The position numbers and the translations under genes were made by a program. A stretch of DNA of 64,000 nt from Pogonophryne albipinna. Its lineage: Eukaryota; Chordata; Actinopteri; Perciformes; Artedidraconidae. This document shows, piece after piece, positions 33,152-44,253 of the stretch (the first letter of the stretch is position 1; each line of letters starts with the position of its first letter). Location: positions 35,354,628-35,418,627 of the forward strand of contig CM053249.1 in NCBI GenBank assembly GCA_028583405.1, in the 5' to 3' direction. A model generated the notes under the pieces. It saw only the letters and a list, made by a program, of their open reading frames with translations, was not told the origin of the DNA and did not search any database.

Positions 33152-33744
33152 ATTTCTATAGAATTGAGAGAGTAACTAGAGTAAACAACATGAACAAAGC
33201 ACATACGTCAATTTGTCCTCGACACCAAACGCATAGTTCACGTCACTTCCGGTAAAATAAGTCATGTGACTCGTCAAAATGGCGCCGCCCACAGGGTTGA
33301 TGTTATTTCGGTAATTAATCAGTTTAAAATCACTGATAACGTCATCGGATTAAAAAAAAAAAAAAGACTGGCAGAGACTGGTCTGTTTTATCGGATGATA
33401 ATTATTTAAAAATGCGTGTCATGAGCATTCCCTCCCTTTAATAAGCACCGTAACTTTCATGACATAATTTCTCCGTCATAATCGGTTGTTTCCGTGAACG
33501 GCCGAATGTTGTGACGGCAAATGCTGCGGCTGCAAGGCATCGTGGGGCAGCATTTTCTCCTCTCCTTTCGTCAAGGGAGGTCCAGTGGTTCCTAAGCTAA
33601 AGGAGGTTATAAAGGAAGTTTGAAACCTCCTTTCCTTTCATGTAGAGAATTGGAACGGCACTTATTATGGCTGCCACTGAGGGACTTCCGGGTCATTTCA
33701 CTCCGTTAGGAAGGTTCCTAAGAGAAACGGACTCTTCGACTGCA

Positions 33745-33795
33745 GCCCTGCATTGTCTCTCACATACACACTATTATACCCTCATACATACAATT

Positions 33796-33881
<86 letters not shown>

Positions 33882-33970
33882 CTATACCCTCATACATACT
33901 ACAATTCCTCTCTCACACACACTATCATTCTCTCTCACACACACACACACACTACTATACCCTCATACAT
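33745..33970. repeat. CA-rich satellite, left of the Ngaro element
   Basis: A (CA)n tract (33800-33880) with interspersed ACTATACCCTCATACAT and ACTATCATTCTCTCTC words. The same words resume at 41535, so the Ngaro element sits inside this satellite. Confidence 0.9.
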
Positions 33971-34166
33971 GGGGCGAAGCCTGCGAGCTAGTTCAGGCAG
34001 TCAACTCGAGCACTTATGCTGCATTCATACATAACGCCCCTTGCCACTCTGCAACCAACCAAACAGAGTCTCCTTAATATGCCGCTCTATTTAACCTGCC
34101 AGATCTCTCTCCATGCATTGCTTGCTGCTGCTATTGCTGCAGCTACCTCGCTGCTGCTTGCCTGCC
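33971..34166 (+). repeat. Ngaro terminal repeat A1
   Basis: GGGGCGAAGCCTGCGAGCTA to GCTTGCCTGCC, repeated at 41136-41361. Contains GCT-rich sequence. Both copies are preceded by AT. Confidence 0.9.
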
Positions 34167-34255
34167 GCCACTGCGTTCACTTGCTATTGCTGCGTTCATG
34201 TTCCTGCTGCTGTGTTTCATGTTGCTGCTGCTTGCCTGCCGGTGCTGTCCTTGCA

Positions 34256-34697
34256 AATGTCTATTGCAATCTCCGACTCTGGAACCGAATCATCATACGC
34301 AGGAAGCCGTAAGAAATGCCTCATTCCCGAAACACAGGCTAGCTCAGAGCATGGTTCAGACGCCGCTGGAACGAGCCACAGCTCCCGCACGACACACATT
34401 CAGGTGTCCCTTCCGTCCTCATTTGGAGTAACTTTGAATATCCTTTGGGCAAGAGGAAGTCCCGAATTCTACGCCAGCTCCGGTAACAACCCCTTTCTTG
34501 TGTGTCAGCTAAGAGTCGCACTGTCTCTCGGTCGGTGGATATTTAAACACCAAAAAAGGCAGGAGCAAGCTGACTCCGGCATTCCCAAAGTACCTGCCTT
34601 CCTGTCCTACCTTCTCGAAGTAAAATCAGCGCTTGAAGCCTTTAATTGCACGATATATTCCCGTGAACAAACTCGATTTCCTCTGCCTGCAATGTAA
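34256..34697 (+). pseudogene. Ngaro gag-like frame
   Basis: An open frame after A1 reads MSIAISDSGTESSYAGSRKK and continues for about 147 codons to 34697. Its position directly after the 5' repeat is that of gag. I do not recognise conserved domains in it, so the call rests on position only. Confidence 0.35.
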
Positions 34698-35381
34698 ACA
34701 AATGTTTCTACTTCCGCGTTCAACCACGTTGTGCCGCAGACGTCACACTCCCGAGGATTCTGGGAATTGAAGTCCCAGATCTAGCCTCCAGTTCTAGCTT
34801 CCTGCCCCCTGCAGCAGCAAATCCTTAGGAATCGCATCTTGGCAGGTATATAATACTATTCTGCATAAGCAATGTTTTATTATGGAAATATTTGGCCTGC
34901 AGTAAGTCATATTTGAGGCAATTATACAGAAGTTGTATGTGTATAAGTATTTACACTACTATAAATCAATGAAATGGAAATAAATTAATAATTTCCATCA
35001 TGGGAATATGAAGGGAAGCTCGATACATTTTTGACCATCATTTTAGACTTCAATCTCTCCTACAGTGTCTTTTCTATGAATACCATGAATCATTCTCTGC
35101 CAAGGGGCCATGTACATTTAATCACCTACCAAAGAAGAGTTTTTTCTCACAGGAATTAAGCTCTACCTGCAATATTCTTCCCCTCGCTCGGTGTGCCTCA
35201 GGAGGCCTCATGTTGCAAATTGTTTCCAAGCTCTTTCTAATCAGAGATGTTCGTCAAATGACCTTATCACAGGCTTAAATCAAGGTTTCTTAGCAGGTTA
35301 TGCTGGCTCCCAGGGACCCATGTCTGTTGAAACCTGTACTCAAGACTGAAGTTTGCACTGAAGGAGCCAGGAGTATTACAC
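34698..35381. other. Ngaro interior, unassigned
   Basis: No frame recognised. Likely decayed gag/pol sequence plus a small insertion near 34740-34860. Confidence 0.3.
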
Positions 35382-35900
35382 GTGCTGCTATTTAAACGTT
35401 TAAAAACACGACAGGCACCTAGCCTAGTGCTAGGAGGAATTATTCTAACTTTAGATTATTGTAACTCTTTATTATCAGGGTGTACCAAGAAGTCAGTCAA
35501 GTTGCTTCAGCTGATTCAAAATGCTGCAGCTCGTGTACTAACCAGAGTTAGGAAAAGGGACCACATTACTCCTGTTCTGGCTGCCTTACACTGGCTCCCT
35601 ATAGAACACAGGATAGAATTTAAAATTCTTCTTCTCGCCTACAAAGCCCTTAATGGGCAGGCGCCATCTTACCTTAAAGAACTCATTATACCCTACTGTC
35701 CTACTAGGGCATTGCGTTCCAAGAATGCAGGGTTGTTGGTTGTTCCTAGAGTCTCTAAAAGTACAATGGGAGCCAGAGCCTTTTCTTATCAAGCTCCACA
35801 TTTGTGGAATCAGCTTCCAGTTTGTGTTCGGGCGGCAGACACCCTATCCGTTTTTAAGAGTGCGCTTAAGACCTTCCTTTTTGATAAAGCTTATAGTTAG
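35382..35900 (+). pseudogene. L2 ORF2 C-terminal fragment
   Basis: The 172-residue frame contains LDYCNSLLSGCTKKSVKLLQ, LIQNAAARVLTR, HITPVLAALHWLP, LAYKALNGQAPSYL, LWNQLPVCVR and ends FKSALKTFLFDKAYS. These are the post-RT C-terminal motifs of L2 ORF2. Everything upstream (endonuclease, RT) was lost by 5' truncation. The open frame and intact motifs suggest this insertion is younger than the Ngaro it sits in. Confidence 0.88.
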
Positions 35901-36500
35901 GGCTGATTAGATTCAGCCCCTAGTTTTGCTGATATAGGCTTAGTTTGTCGGGGGACATCTTACTTCTTCCTTCTCTCTGTCTATACCTGTGTTCTCTCAT
36001 GTTCCGATTAACCCAGCTTCCCCAAATTTCTTTCTTTTTGGTGTCTATATACGCTGGGATCCGGAGTCATGGATGATCCTGCGGTCCTGTGTCCTGCATC
36101 GCGAGCCCTGGATCTTGAGTCGTGGCTGTGGTCATGGATCATAGGTCCTGGATGGATATCCTCGTGGATTCATCTTCCTATTATACACACATGCATTTCC
36201 AAACATTTGGACTACCTATGTTGCAAATGTATTATCTTTTCAATTTACACACGGCATCTATTACACGTCTGTCCGTCCTGGGAGAGGGATCCCTCCTCTG
36301 TTGCTCTCCCTGAGGTTTCTCCCATTTTTCCCTTTAAAACTGTGGGTTTTCTTCGGAAGTTTTTCCTTGTACGATGTGAGGGTCTAAGGACAGAGGGTGT
36401 CGTATTGTCATACTGATATTCTGTACACACTGTGAAGACCACTGAGACAAATGTAACATTTGTGATATTGGGCTATATAAATAAACATTGATTGATTGAT
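35382..36500 (+). mobile_element. L2-clade LINE 3' fragment inside Ngaro
   Basis: It ends with GGGCTATATAAATAAACATT followed by (GATT)n, a typical L2 3' end. The 3' UTR from 35900 includes GATGTGAGGGTCTAAGGACA, known from fish L2 copies. Confidence 0.85.
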
Positions 36501-37140
36501 TCTAGCAATGTTTCTTGAGCCGTTAGTTCCTCACGATTATTCTGTGAAGAGTATTAATAACTACTCAAGATTTTTCCCGTTTCTATGCTCTGTAGATGAC
36601 ATGGCAGGGAAAGCAGACATCCCATATGCCTTCTGTGGCATATATATTTTAAGGTTTTACAATCAAATGTGCATTTGGTTGCAATAGTAGCCCACGTTTC
36701 TTTGACACCTCGTCAGACGCATTATGCTGGATTCTCTGCAACACCTGTAATCACCCCTTTTAACAATTTCCTAGTTAACTTTCCCAGATAAAACTTCAAC
36801 AGCTAGGCCTACCTCTTTCAGAACAGGAACTGGAAGCCCTAGGCTCTAGACGTCTAGAATTATCGGTATCATTCTCGACAGTGTGCTGATGCAAGCTTCA
36901 CTGCCACCAGACAAGCTGTCCCACATCAGAACTGCCATAATTACAATTCATGTTATTTATTTAGCGCCTTTCCAAATGTTCAAAGTGCTCTACCTTATAC
37001 TACATATTAGACTTGTAATACATTCAATACTGATTACTGCCTTCAATTATGGTCTCCCACTGGTAGTCTCTCTAAAAGAGATGTTTTATATTTATAAGGA
37101 ACAAGCGCTAGCCTTCTGTTCAAACCTTAAGGCACCATAG
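36500..37140 (+). pseudogene. Ngaro reverse transcriptase remnant
   Basis: Pieces in different frames match YR-retrotransposon RT order: VPHDYSVKSINNYSRFFPFL and SVDDMA...KADI (36525-36630), PRFFDTSSDALCWIL (about 36693-36740), then IIGIILDSVLMQASLPPDKL and SHIRTAI (36860-36945). Stops and small deletions break every block, and the catalytic YxDD region is missing. The L2 inserted just upstream. Confidence 0.75.
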
Positions 37141-37990
37141 TCTTAGGTCACGTTCACACCTGCTTGGTTAGTACTATTGAATCGGTCCCTGTAGCGTTAA
37201 CCCCTTGATACGGTTAGTTGGATTGGTGTGGCAGTCCGATACCTCTGCTCCGCCTAAAAGAGGTGGTCTCGGGTCGCTCGCTAGTAAACTGGAGAGATTC
37301 ATTGCTGGTGTGACGTAGTCCGCATCAAAATACGGGAAACAACTATTTGCGCGTCATCGCCTTGTTTTGCTATCTATGCTGTGTGCAACATCCAGTAACC
37401 TATAGGGTCATGCATTCATTCTGGTGACTGCTTACCTCACTGGTCCCCTGTGTACAGAGAAAAGGCAGTGGTACAATCTCATCAGAGCCATCTGTCATCG
37501 GTGAAACCTCCTCACTGCATAACGTCTCATTATGTGTTATAATGTTTTTAATGCACGTTGTCTGATTTATAATCCTATGCGCCGGCCGCAGAGTCTGCTG
37601 ATGCACTCTCCAGATTAACAGCAGCATGAAAATAACCTGCCAATGCTCCATGATGCAGGCAACTGTAGGAATTGCTGGGATCTGCATTTTATCCGCGTAA
37701 TGTCCTGCCAATTGTTGAAAAAGCATCTCCGTACAATGACTTTAGTTACAGTTCATAGTCTGTTTGAGGTTGCCTGGGTGAACGCAAACCCAATCTTCTG
37801 CATATGAAACGATGTAATACACTTGCGTCTGGTGTAAAGACGCGGGCTATTCGGCATGAATGAAACCTTAGAGATGGTTATTGCTCAGATATTTGGTCCT
37901 TAGCCCCTCTGCGACGAGTGGAATGTTATGTTCATTCTTTTATAATGACCTTGCGGTGTCTTCAGATCCTCTCTAGTTACTTACAGATGC
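37141..37990. mobile_element. Probable DNA-transposon insertion, unclassified
   Basis: It begins near GGTCACGTTCACACCTGCTT, a wording I associate with fish DNA-transposon ends. A minus-strand frame of 108 codons (37726-37400) lacks any motif I know. The right boundary is uncertain. Confidence 0.35.
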
Positions 37991-38975
37991 TGCGCCTTCT
38001 GCTGGTTCGGGGGATTTCACAATGAGTGGTTTGCCCCACCAGCTTGCCATGCCCTTCGTTCAACCAAATGACTCTGGATCTACACGTCAAGCCCCTCAAG
38101 GATTTCCCATATTCTGCCTCCAACCAAGAGCATGATTCAAAGCATAGAATTCAGCTTGGCACTTTATCTTCTTCTGTCCCAACCTCCTCTGTGTACTTAT
38201 GCAATAGATATAATAGTTGTTCATGCATTATACATAATTGTATTTTCATTCGAATCCTGCAATCTTCAAGTGCTAAGTATTAAGCCACGCTAGAGTTCAT
38301 TAATTTGCTCCTCAAGGGCCTTAAGAAGGCACGTCCTCCACGCAATGATAAAGACTGCCTCTTAACTTTGCACCCATGCAAAGGTTAATGTATAAGTTCA
38401 GGCAAAGGGGTTTCACTATACATTGATAAACGTCAGATGCAGTTGTTACAGCTTTCTATTGGTTTCTCAGGTGGCGAATATACACAGACCTCTCACCTTT
38501 TAATTCTCAGCATAATCTCACCCTTACTGAATTAACTTTGGAGATCAAATATACACACTGTTTTGAAACATTCAATGTCTGACAGTTCTGTTTGGGGAGT
38601 CAAGGAACCCCGAATAATCATTGCTAAAACTAAGACTGTTTTCTTTGTTCTTTATCTTCCATGCTGAACTTCTCGCATCATTGCCCTCTGACACATGGGT
38701 CGGCACCCATGTTTATTTGATGGCTGCAAACCCAACGACGAGGGTTCTCCTCCAAGCTGCGTGATCTCTGCCTAAGCTGCGACCTGCCCCCAGATCGCTA
38801 TTCCCACTGTTTAAGAATCTGCACAGCCACAACCGCAGCTCTATATCCACCTACCTCAACCCTGAGTATTCTGTGCCGTCGGTCATCTTCTGCCCACCAG
38901 CGCTATATCATGCTTCACATGAATGAGATCCTTTCAGCACAAACAACCATGAACTCTTGCACTACTCGATGATGA
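37991..38975 (+). pseudogene. Ngaro tyrosine recombinase remnant
   Basis: The middle and C-terminal YR regions can be followed in shifting frames: ARPPRNDKDCLLTLHPCKG (about 38330-38385), then KLRDLCLSCDLPPDRYSHCL and RICTATTAA (38756-38860), which contains His-x-x-Arg in frame with Ser changed to Cys. Next comes RRSSSAHQRYI, with the presumed catalytic Tyr (about 38877-38910). In live Ngaro elements the enzyme cuts and rejoins circular DNA. Multiple stops make this copy dead. Confidence 0.75.
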
Positions 38976-39056
38976 GTAAACGTTCAAATATGTATATCTG
39001 TAGAATTCTGTTATTGCATACCAGGTGTTGCTGGGTTAGATTATATTTATTTCATT

Positions 39057-39345
39057 ATAGTATATTCCCCTCATAGCTGCATGCTTGGGGGGGAAAGCTC
39101 ATTGTCGCTGCCTCAAAGACCTAGACACAGCAGTCTTGATAGGTAGTATATTCCCCTCAAAGCCGTGGTGCTGGGGGGGGGGGGGGTCGTCACTGGTCAC
39201 TTCCAGGCCTACACTAGCAGTCTCTCTAGGTAGTATATTCCCCTCAAAGCCGCGGTGCTTAAGGGGGATGGCTTTTCGGGCTGTTCCCGGGCCTTCACAT
39301 AGCAGTCACTAGGTAGTATATTCCCCTCAAAGCCGTGGTGCTTAA
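39057..39345 (+). repeat. 85-bp tandem array, left part
   Basis: Units begin AGTATATTCCCCTCAAAGCC, at about 39059, 39145, 39230 and 39314. It lies about 85 bases after the YR gene. Confidence 0.9.
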
Positions 39346-40535
39346 GGCGAGACACCCCAGGTGAATAGGGTAATTTTTTTTACTTAAAGGTATCAGCTAG
39401 AAATTTCTCTAGTTAATTACTTACAATAAGGCAATTGTCTTTTGTATTACAAGTTTTCTGAAATAGCATGTTTAAATATGCAAATTAACCATTATCGCAT
39501 TAAATATGCACATATTTTAACACATTTCAGGAATCGAAATCTGAACTTTGGATAAAGCCAGGTTCAAAATTCTTGTTTCATTTTGTAGTCATATTAGTAT
39601 CTAAGGCTTTTGCAGAAGGGATATTGGATATCTCTCTTTATCACTCCATAAATCAGAAAATACTGTCAACAGCCCTAAAATATCAATTTTCGCCATGTTT
39701 TTAGGTATAAAATGTTGTATAATTCAGGCTATGAATGACATATGAACAAACCCTTTTGTAAAAGCCTTCATAATATTGATAGGAATATAACTGGAAGGTT
39801 TGGTGTCTCTACGTGCTACTGAAGTTGAAATTTCGAACTCAGAGTAGGAGAAAAAACTCATTTTGAGAAAACGACCTTTAAAGATTGCAGTGAGGCGCTA
39901 GCTAAACCCTCCTGTTCTTTGGATGATAGCTTGCCCCTCGACGCACTCCCTGAAGGTATTTCATGTTCGGGGTCATTTGTTTTTTGTATAACCTTGCTTT
40001 GTGCAAGTGACAATTGTTGTTTTCTTCTCTGTGAACGTTTTTTTCGCCGTTCTTTTGTCATTTTGAGATTTCAATTTCGAGCGGAAAGCTAACCAGGAAG
40101 TGTTTTAGCACACCACTTGACGCATCTGAACGAATCACGTTGTCAGAAATTGACACCAGCCAATGAGATTTTGTTTCTTGGTTTAAGACCCTTTTGTGCT
40201 TTCACGATTGGTTGCTGATACAAAGGAAATGACCATATTTGGATCCGATGAGATTGTGCAGGAGAGACACAGCTTTCCAGCGATATCTCTGTTGACATGG
40301 TGCACACAGCGGCCGCGGTACTTTATGTTACGTTAGAATGCTAACTTTTGGTGAATTTAGGAGAAATCTACAGACGCAAATAGACAAACTATAGTAAAAT
40401 AAACACTTAAATGTGTATTTTGTACGTTTTCCTTCCAAAAGCCTGAAAGAAAACATGTTATAGAATTAAAATAGCACAAAATCTCAAAATTGACCAGTAC
40501 TTGAAAAACGATGTTTTTGCCTGCCGTGTCTCGCC
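39346..40535. mobile_element. TTAA-target DNA transposon in the tandem array
   Basis: TTAA flanks at 39342-39345 and 40536-40539. Ends GGCGAGACACC and GTGTCTCGCC are inverted. The array continues on both sides. piggyBac or Kolobok are the candidate superfamilies. A 67-codon very basic frame on the minus strand (40061-39858, MTKERRKKRSQRRKQQ) could be the start of its transposase but has no motif I can name. Confidence 0.82.
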
Positions 40536-40539
40536 TTAA

Positions 40540-40915
40540 GGGGAATGGCTGTTCCCGGGCCTTGACATAGCAGTTTTATTAGGTTGCATATATAGGTAGT
40601 ATATTCCCCTCAAAGCCGCTGTGCTGGGGGGGGGATGGCTTTCGGGGCGTTCCCGGGCCTTCACATAGCAGTCACTAGGTAGTATATTCCCCATAAAGCC
40701 GCAGGGCTTAAGGGGGATGGCTTTTCGGGCTGTTCCCGGGCCTTCACATAGCAGTTTCACTAGGTAGTATATTCCTCTCAAAGCCGCTGTGCTCAGGGAA
40801 GAATCGGCTCTGGGCTATTCCTCAGGCCTACACATAGCAGTCTCACTAAGTAGTATATTCCCCTTAAAGCCGCTGTGCTTAGGGGGAATGGCCACATGGC
40901 AGCTCGCCAGGCCCT
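40540..40915 (+). repeat. 85-bp tandem array, right part
   Basis: Units at about 40598, 40680, 40763 and 40851 continue the array at 39057, with GGGCTGTTCCCGGGCCTTCA as the best conserved internal word. Confidence 0.9.
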
Positions 40916-40996
40916 CTACTTATCAGATTTACATCACCAGCGTCAGGCTCGGGCTACGCAGTTTTGGGGGATAGTATCTAATCTCCACGCCGTTTT

Positions 40997-41134
40997 GGGG
41001 GTTAGTTATTTGATCATCACTCATCGTGCTATGTATATCTATGGAGTGAAGATGCCCGAGCCTAGTCGCCAAACTCAACTATATGCTGCTTCTAATAAAC
41101 ATGTTAAAGAAACACGTGAGTTGTCTGACTGAAA
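40997..41134 (+). repeat. Ngaro repeat B1
   Basis: GGGGGTTAGTTATTTGATCA to TGTCTGACTGAAA; near-identical to 41396-41534 (differences include GATC/AATC and CTATGG/CTGTGG). Confidence 0.9.
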
Positions 41135-41135
41135 T

Positions 41136-41361
41136 GGGGCGAAGCCTGCGAGCTAGTTCAGGCAGTCAACTCGAGCACTTATGCTGCATTCATACATAAC
41201 GCCCCTCGCCACTCTACAACCAACCAAACAGAGTCTCCTTAATATGCCGCTCTATTTAACCTGCCAAATCTCTCTCCATGCATTGCTGCTGCTGCTATTG
41301 CTGCTGCTGCTATTGCTGCATCTACCTCTACGTCGCTACTGCTTGCCTGCCCCACCACCAC
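41136..41361 (+). repeat. Ngaro repeat A2
   Basis: Second copy of A1 with a longer GCT-rich stretch (GCTGCTGCTGCTATTGCTGC). Confidence 0.9.
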
Positions 41362-41395
41362 CCCAGCTTCCACCCCAGCTTCCACCTGTAGGCTC

Positions 41396-41534
41396 GGGGG
41401 TTAGTTATTTAATCATCACTCATCGTGCTATGTATATCTGTGGAGTGATGATGCCCGAGCCTAGTCGCCAAACTCAACTATATGCTGCTTCTAATAAACA
41501 TGTTAAAGAAACACGTGAGTTGTCTGACTGAAAT
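41396..41534 (+). repeat. Ngaro repeat B2 (3' end)
   Basis: Second copy of B1; directly followed by satellite sequence ACAATTCCTCTCTCACAC. Confidence 0.9.
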
Positions 41535-41653
41535 ACAATTCCTCTCTCACACACACACTATCATTCTCTCTCACACACTATCATTCTCTCTCACACACAC
41601 ACTACTATACCCTCATACACACTATCATTCTCTCACACACACACTATCATTCT

Positions 41654-41686
<33 letters not shown>

Positions 41687-41733
41687 CTATACCCTCATAC
41701 ATACTATCATTCCTCTCTCACATACACTATCAT

Positions 41734-41775
<42 letters not shown>

Positions 41776-41826
41776 CTATACCTTCATACCCACTATCATT
41801 CTCTCTCACACACACACACACGCACG

Positions 41827-41857
<31 letters not shown>

Positions 41858-41902
41858 TACTATACCCTCATACACACTATCATTCTCTCTCACACGCACG
41901 CA

Positions 41903-41934
<32 letters not shown>

Positions 41935-42010
41935 CACACACTACTATACCCTCACACATACTATCATTCTCTCACACACACACTATCATTCTCTCTCACA
42001 CACAAAGTTT
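41535..42010. repeat. CA-rich composite satellite
   Basis: Tandem arrangement of (CA)n runs separated by CTACTATACCCTCATACA and CACTATCATTCTCTCTC. Long His-Thr frames across it are artefacts. Confidence 0.92.
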
Positions 42011-42099
42011 TCCATCTTGCATACACTACTAGAGTATCATATTGTAGTATGATGTTGTCTGTAAGTGGGAATAATAGTGTTTCTAAGAAAGTACAGTTT

Positions 42100-42386
42100 G
42101 ATATGTAAGTACGTTTGATTTATGGCCCAGACAAACGTGTGTGAAAGAGAGTATGATTGTGCGTGTAAAAGCGTTTAGCAATATGTATAAAATAGTTGAA
42201 TGGTGTATGTGTGAGATTCTGATATTGTTTGTAAGACCAAGTATGAGCTGTGAGCTAGACGGCCTCTCATACCAGCGCGCTGTGCCTTTCACGCACCGCT
42301 TTCACTGTGTTTACCTTCATTAGAACAGCTAAAGAGCGACCGTAGGCTGCTACGTTTTAACCACACACACCTCTACACACACACAC

Positions 42387-42422
<36 letters not shown>

Positions 42423-42560
42423 CTACACACATCGAACTGCCCAATTATTCCCCCTATTACTCGTTTTATGAAGGAGATGTCCGGTCACCAAGGCGCATGG
42501 TGTGTATGTGTGAGATTCTGATATTGTTTGTAAGACCAAGTATGAGTATGAGTATGAGAA
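42100..42560 (+). repeat. Dispersed CA-rich repeat family, copies 2 and 3
   Basis: 42200-42270 is the reverse complement of 21575-21640, and 42497-42550 repeats part of it (GTGTGAGATTCTGATATTGT). A (CA)n run with CTCTACACAC words lies between (42360-42430). Confidence 0.65.
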
Positions 42561-43400
42561 GACAGACTGAGACATCGATAAACATTGAAGTCCAAGTATG
42601 CTCTTTACATTGTTTTGCAGTTGTGGTCAAATAAATGTAAAAAAAAGAAGCTTTTTCTGTCAAACTAGCTCAATGATGGTGTTGATGGAACAACAACAGT
42701 AAACTTTTGGCCTTTTTGGTGATAATTAACCCAGGAGGCTTTCATTTCAGTTCTGTGTATTGGCCTTTGTATTGTCGGCATGATAACAGAAAAACTACTA
42801 TCCCAATGATCATGTCACTCAGTGGAAGTGTGTAGTATTAAGAACCAACCCATTGGGCTTCATTTTTTAGAGGAAACAGCCTCAGCAATGTGTTCAATAC
42901 AAGTGATTACTCTAACATTACACAGACCATTTGATCATTGTTCTTATAGTGATTAGTGCTGCCTTAACAGCTTTGAAGATACATTTTACACACACAAACA
43001 CAGTGAATGCAAAGATATCCAAAATATAAAATGTGCAGCCCAAAAACACACCTTTAACCGCATGCACGCACAGCAGATATTTGAATCCCCTGCACCAGTA
43101 TAAAACAGAATGGAGCTTTTCTTCCTGACGTGTGGGGGGAGGATGTTTTTCCATATGGTATATCACAATATGTGGCATGACTTGGCTCACTTAAAGCCTC
43201 CATTTCATGTTGACAAAGGCCTTGCTGTCTCTCTGCAGACGTTTGAGTAAAAGTGGAGCAGGAGAGAGGAGCGATGGCGGCTTCAAAGCAGCCTGTCAAC
43301 TCATAGGTACGGCCTCATCAGAGACAGAGAGGCTTCCTGCCTTTCTTTTGTTTTTCAAACAGACATCTTGAGCCCATGGCAGGGTGTTGTCTAATTAATG
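42561..43400. other. Unassigned, mostly unique-looking
   Basis: No recognised repeat or coding frame. Small frames near 42918-43299 on the minus strand have no supporting motif. Confidence 0.3.
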
Positions 43401-43401
43401 G

Positions 43402-43477
<76 letters not shown>
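43402..43477. repeat. (TG)n microsatellite
   Basis: About 37 dinucleotide units with one interruption (TATG at 43438). Confidence 0.95.
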
Positions 43478-44245
43478 ACCTAAAAGAAGTTAGCGTCACT
43501 CATCGTTGAATGTCACTCCCATCACATATTAATATGAAGCTTGTCTCTCCTCTTCGTTTCCTCGCCATAGTAATTCTTAACAAAGATAATGATATGTTGT
43601 AGGAATAAAACTGAATGCTGTGTGATATCTGCCACTCCAGTGTTAAGTTGTGTAGTAGCTCGTCTCTGCTGTCATGTGATAAGGCTGAATCACACAGTCA
43701 GGCACAGATCAGGTTAGCGTTTCAGATTTGCAACTCTTTGTACATGTGATTTGTTTTAATACAGCCCTAACCGAAGACAGGAGTGAAGACTAATGGTGTG
43801 CTCAGACAGAAAGTGAAGCAATTTCCCCTTTTCTAATCCATGCTATTAGAGTGGTAATATTACATATTTGATAATAAAACACAGGCCTTTGTTGCACACA
43901 TATGAGACTAAGATGCAAAAAAGGGTCTTGAAGTGCTGCTCTAGGTTACACAAGTCACCTGAATATCACCATGGATTCTGCAGAACTAACCTGAAACGCC
44001 TTCATATTTCTGAGAGGTCTAAACACCGAGCAATCTCACGTCATGTTACGGGTTTTTCACACAAGTTAACAAAAATGGTGTTTTGCCACAAAGACCAACG
44101 AGTCATTGTGTTTGTTTGCCATGAATGACAGGCCGGTTCATTTCTTGCCCTTGAGCAAGGCACAGCACCTGTTCCAATGCATGAGTGTATTTGTAGCCTA
44201 CTGTGTGTGTATTCCAAACTATATATAAACAGAGTGGAACACTCC
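43478..44245. other. Unassigned
   Basis: Nothing recognisable; the 86-codon frame at 43868-44128 has no family motif. Confidence 0.3.
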
Positions 44246-44253
44246 CCCTAGGG

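Larger units (their letters stand above)
31045..33437 (-). mobile_element. TTAA-flanked element with THAP exon (Kolobok-like)
   Basis: TTAA at 31041-31044 and 33438-33441 flank ends AGGAAGGCTCC and (reverse complement) AGGGAGGGAATGC, which are only roughly inverted. A THAP exon on the minus strand fits Kolobok transposases. Much of its interior (31334-32857) is arm 2 of the long inverted repeat with a further hAT inside. Boundaries are less secure than for other elements. Confidence 0.5.
33971..41534 (+). mobile_element. Ngaro-type YR retrotransposon with split direct repeats
   Basis: Termini follow the pattern A1 (33971-34166), internal region, B1 (40997-41134), A2 (41136-41361), B2 (41396-41534), the split-direct-repeat layout of Ngaro/PAT elements. 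The interior keeps remnants of gag, RT and a YR with His-x-x-Arg. It has been interrupted by an L2 LINE (35382-36500), by an unknown segment (37141-37990) and by a TTAA-target transposon (39346-40535). All coding regions are heavily decayed, yet A and B repeats remain about 90% alike by eye. Confidence 0.88.

Noticed and set aside
33667..34077. 136-codon frame at 33.7-34.1 kb
   Set aside because: Mostly (CA)n translated as His-Thr.
37400..37726. 108-codon minus-strand ORF
   Set aside because: No motif recognised; lies in a probable DNA transposon, so not called as a gene.
39057..40915. Possible CRISPR-like array (regular 85-bp units)
   Set aside because: Whole units repeat head to tail without unique spacers, and the context is a fish retrotransposon; it is a minisatellite-type array.
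41482..42108. 208-codon His/Thr-rich frame
   Set aside because: Product of (CA)n microsatellite sequence.
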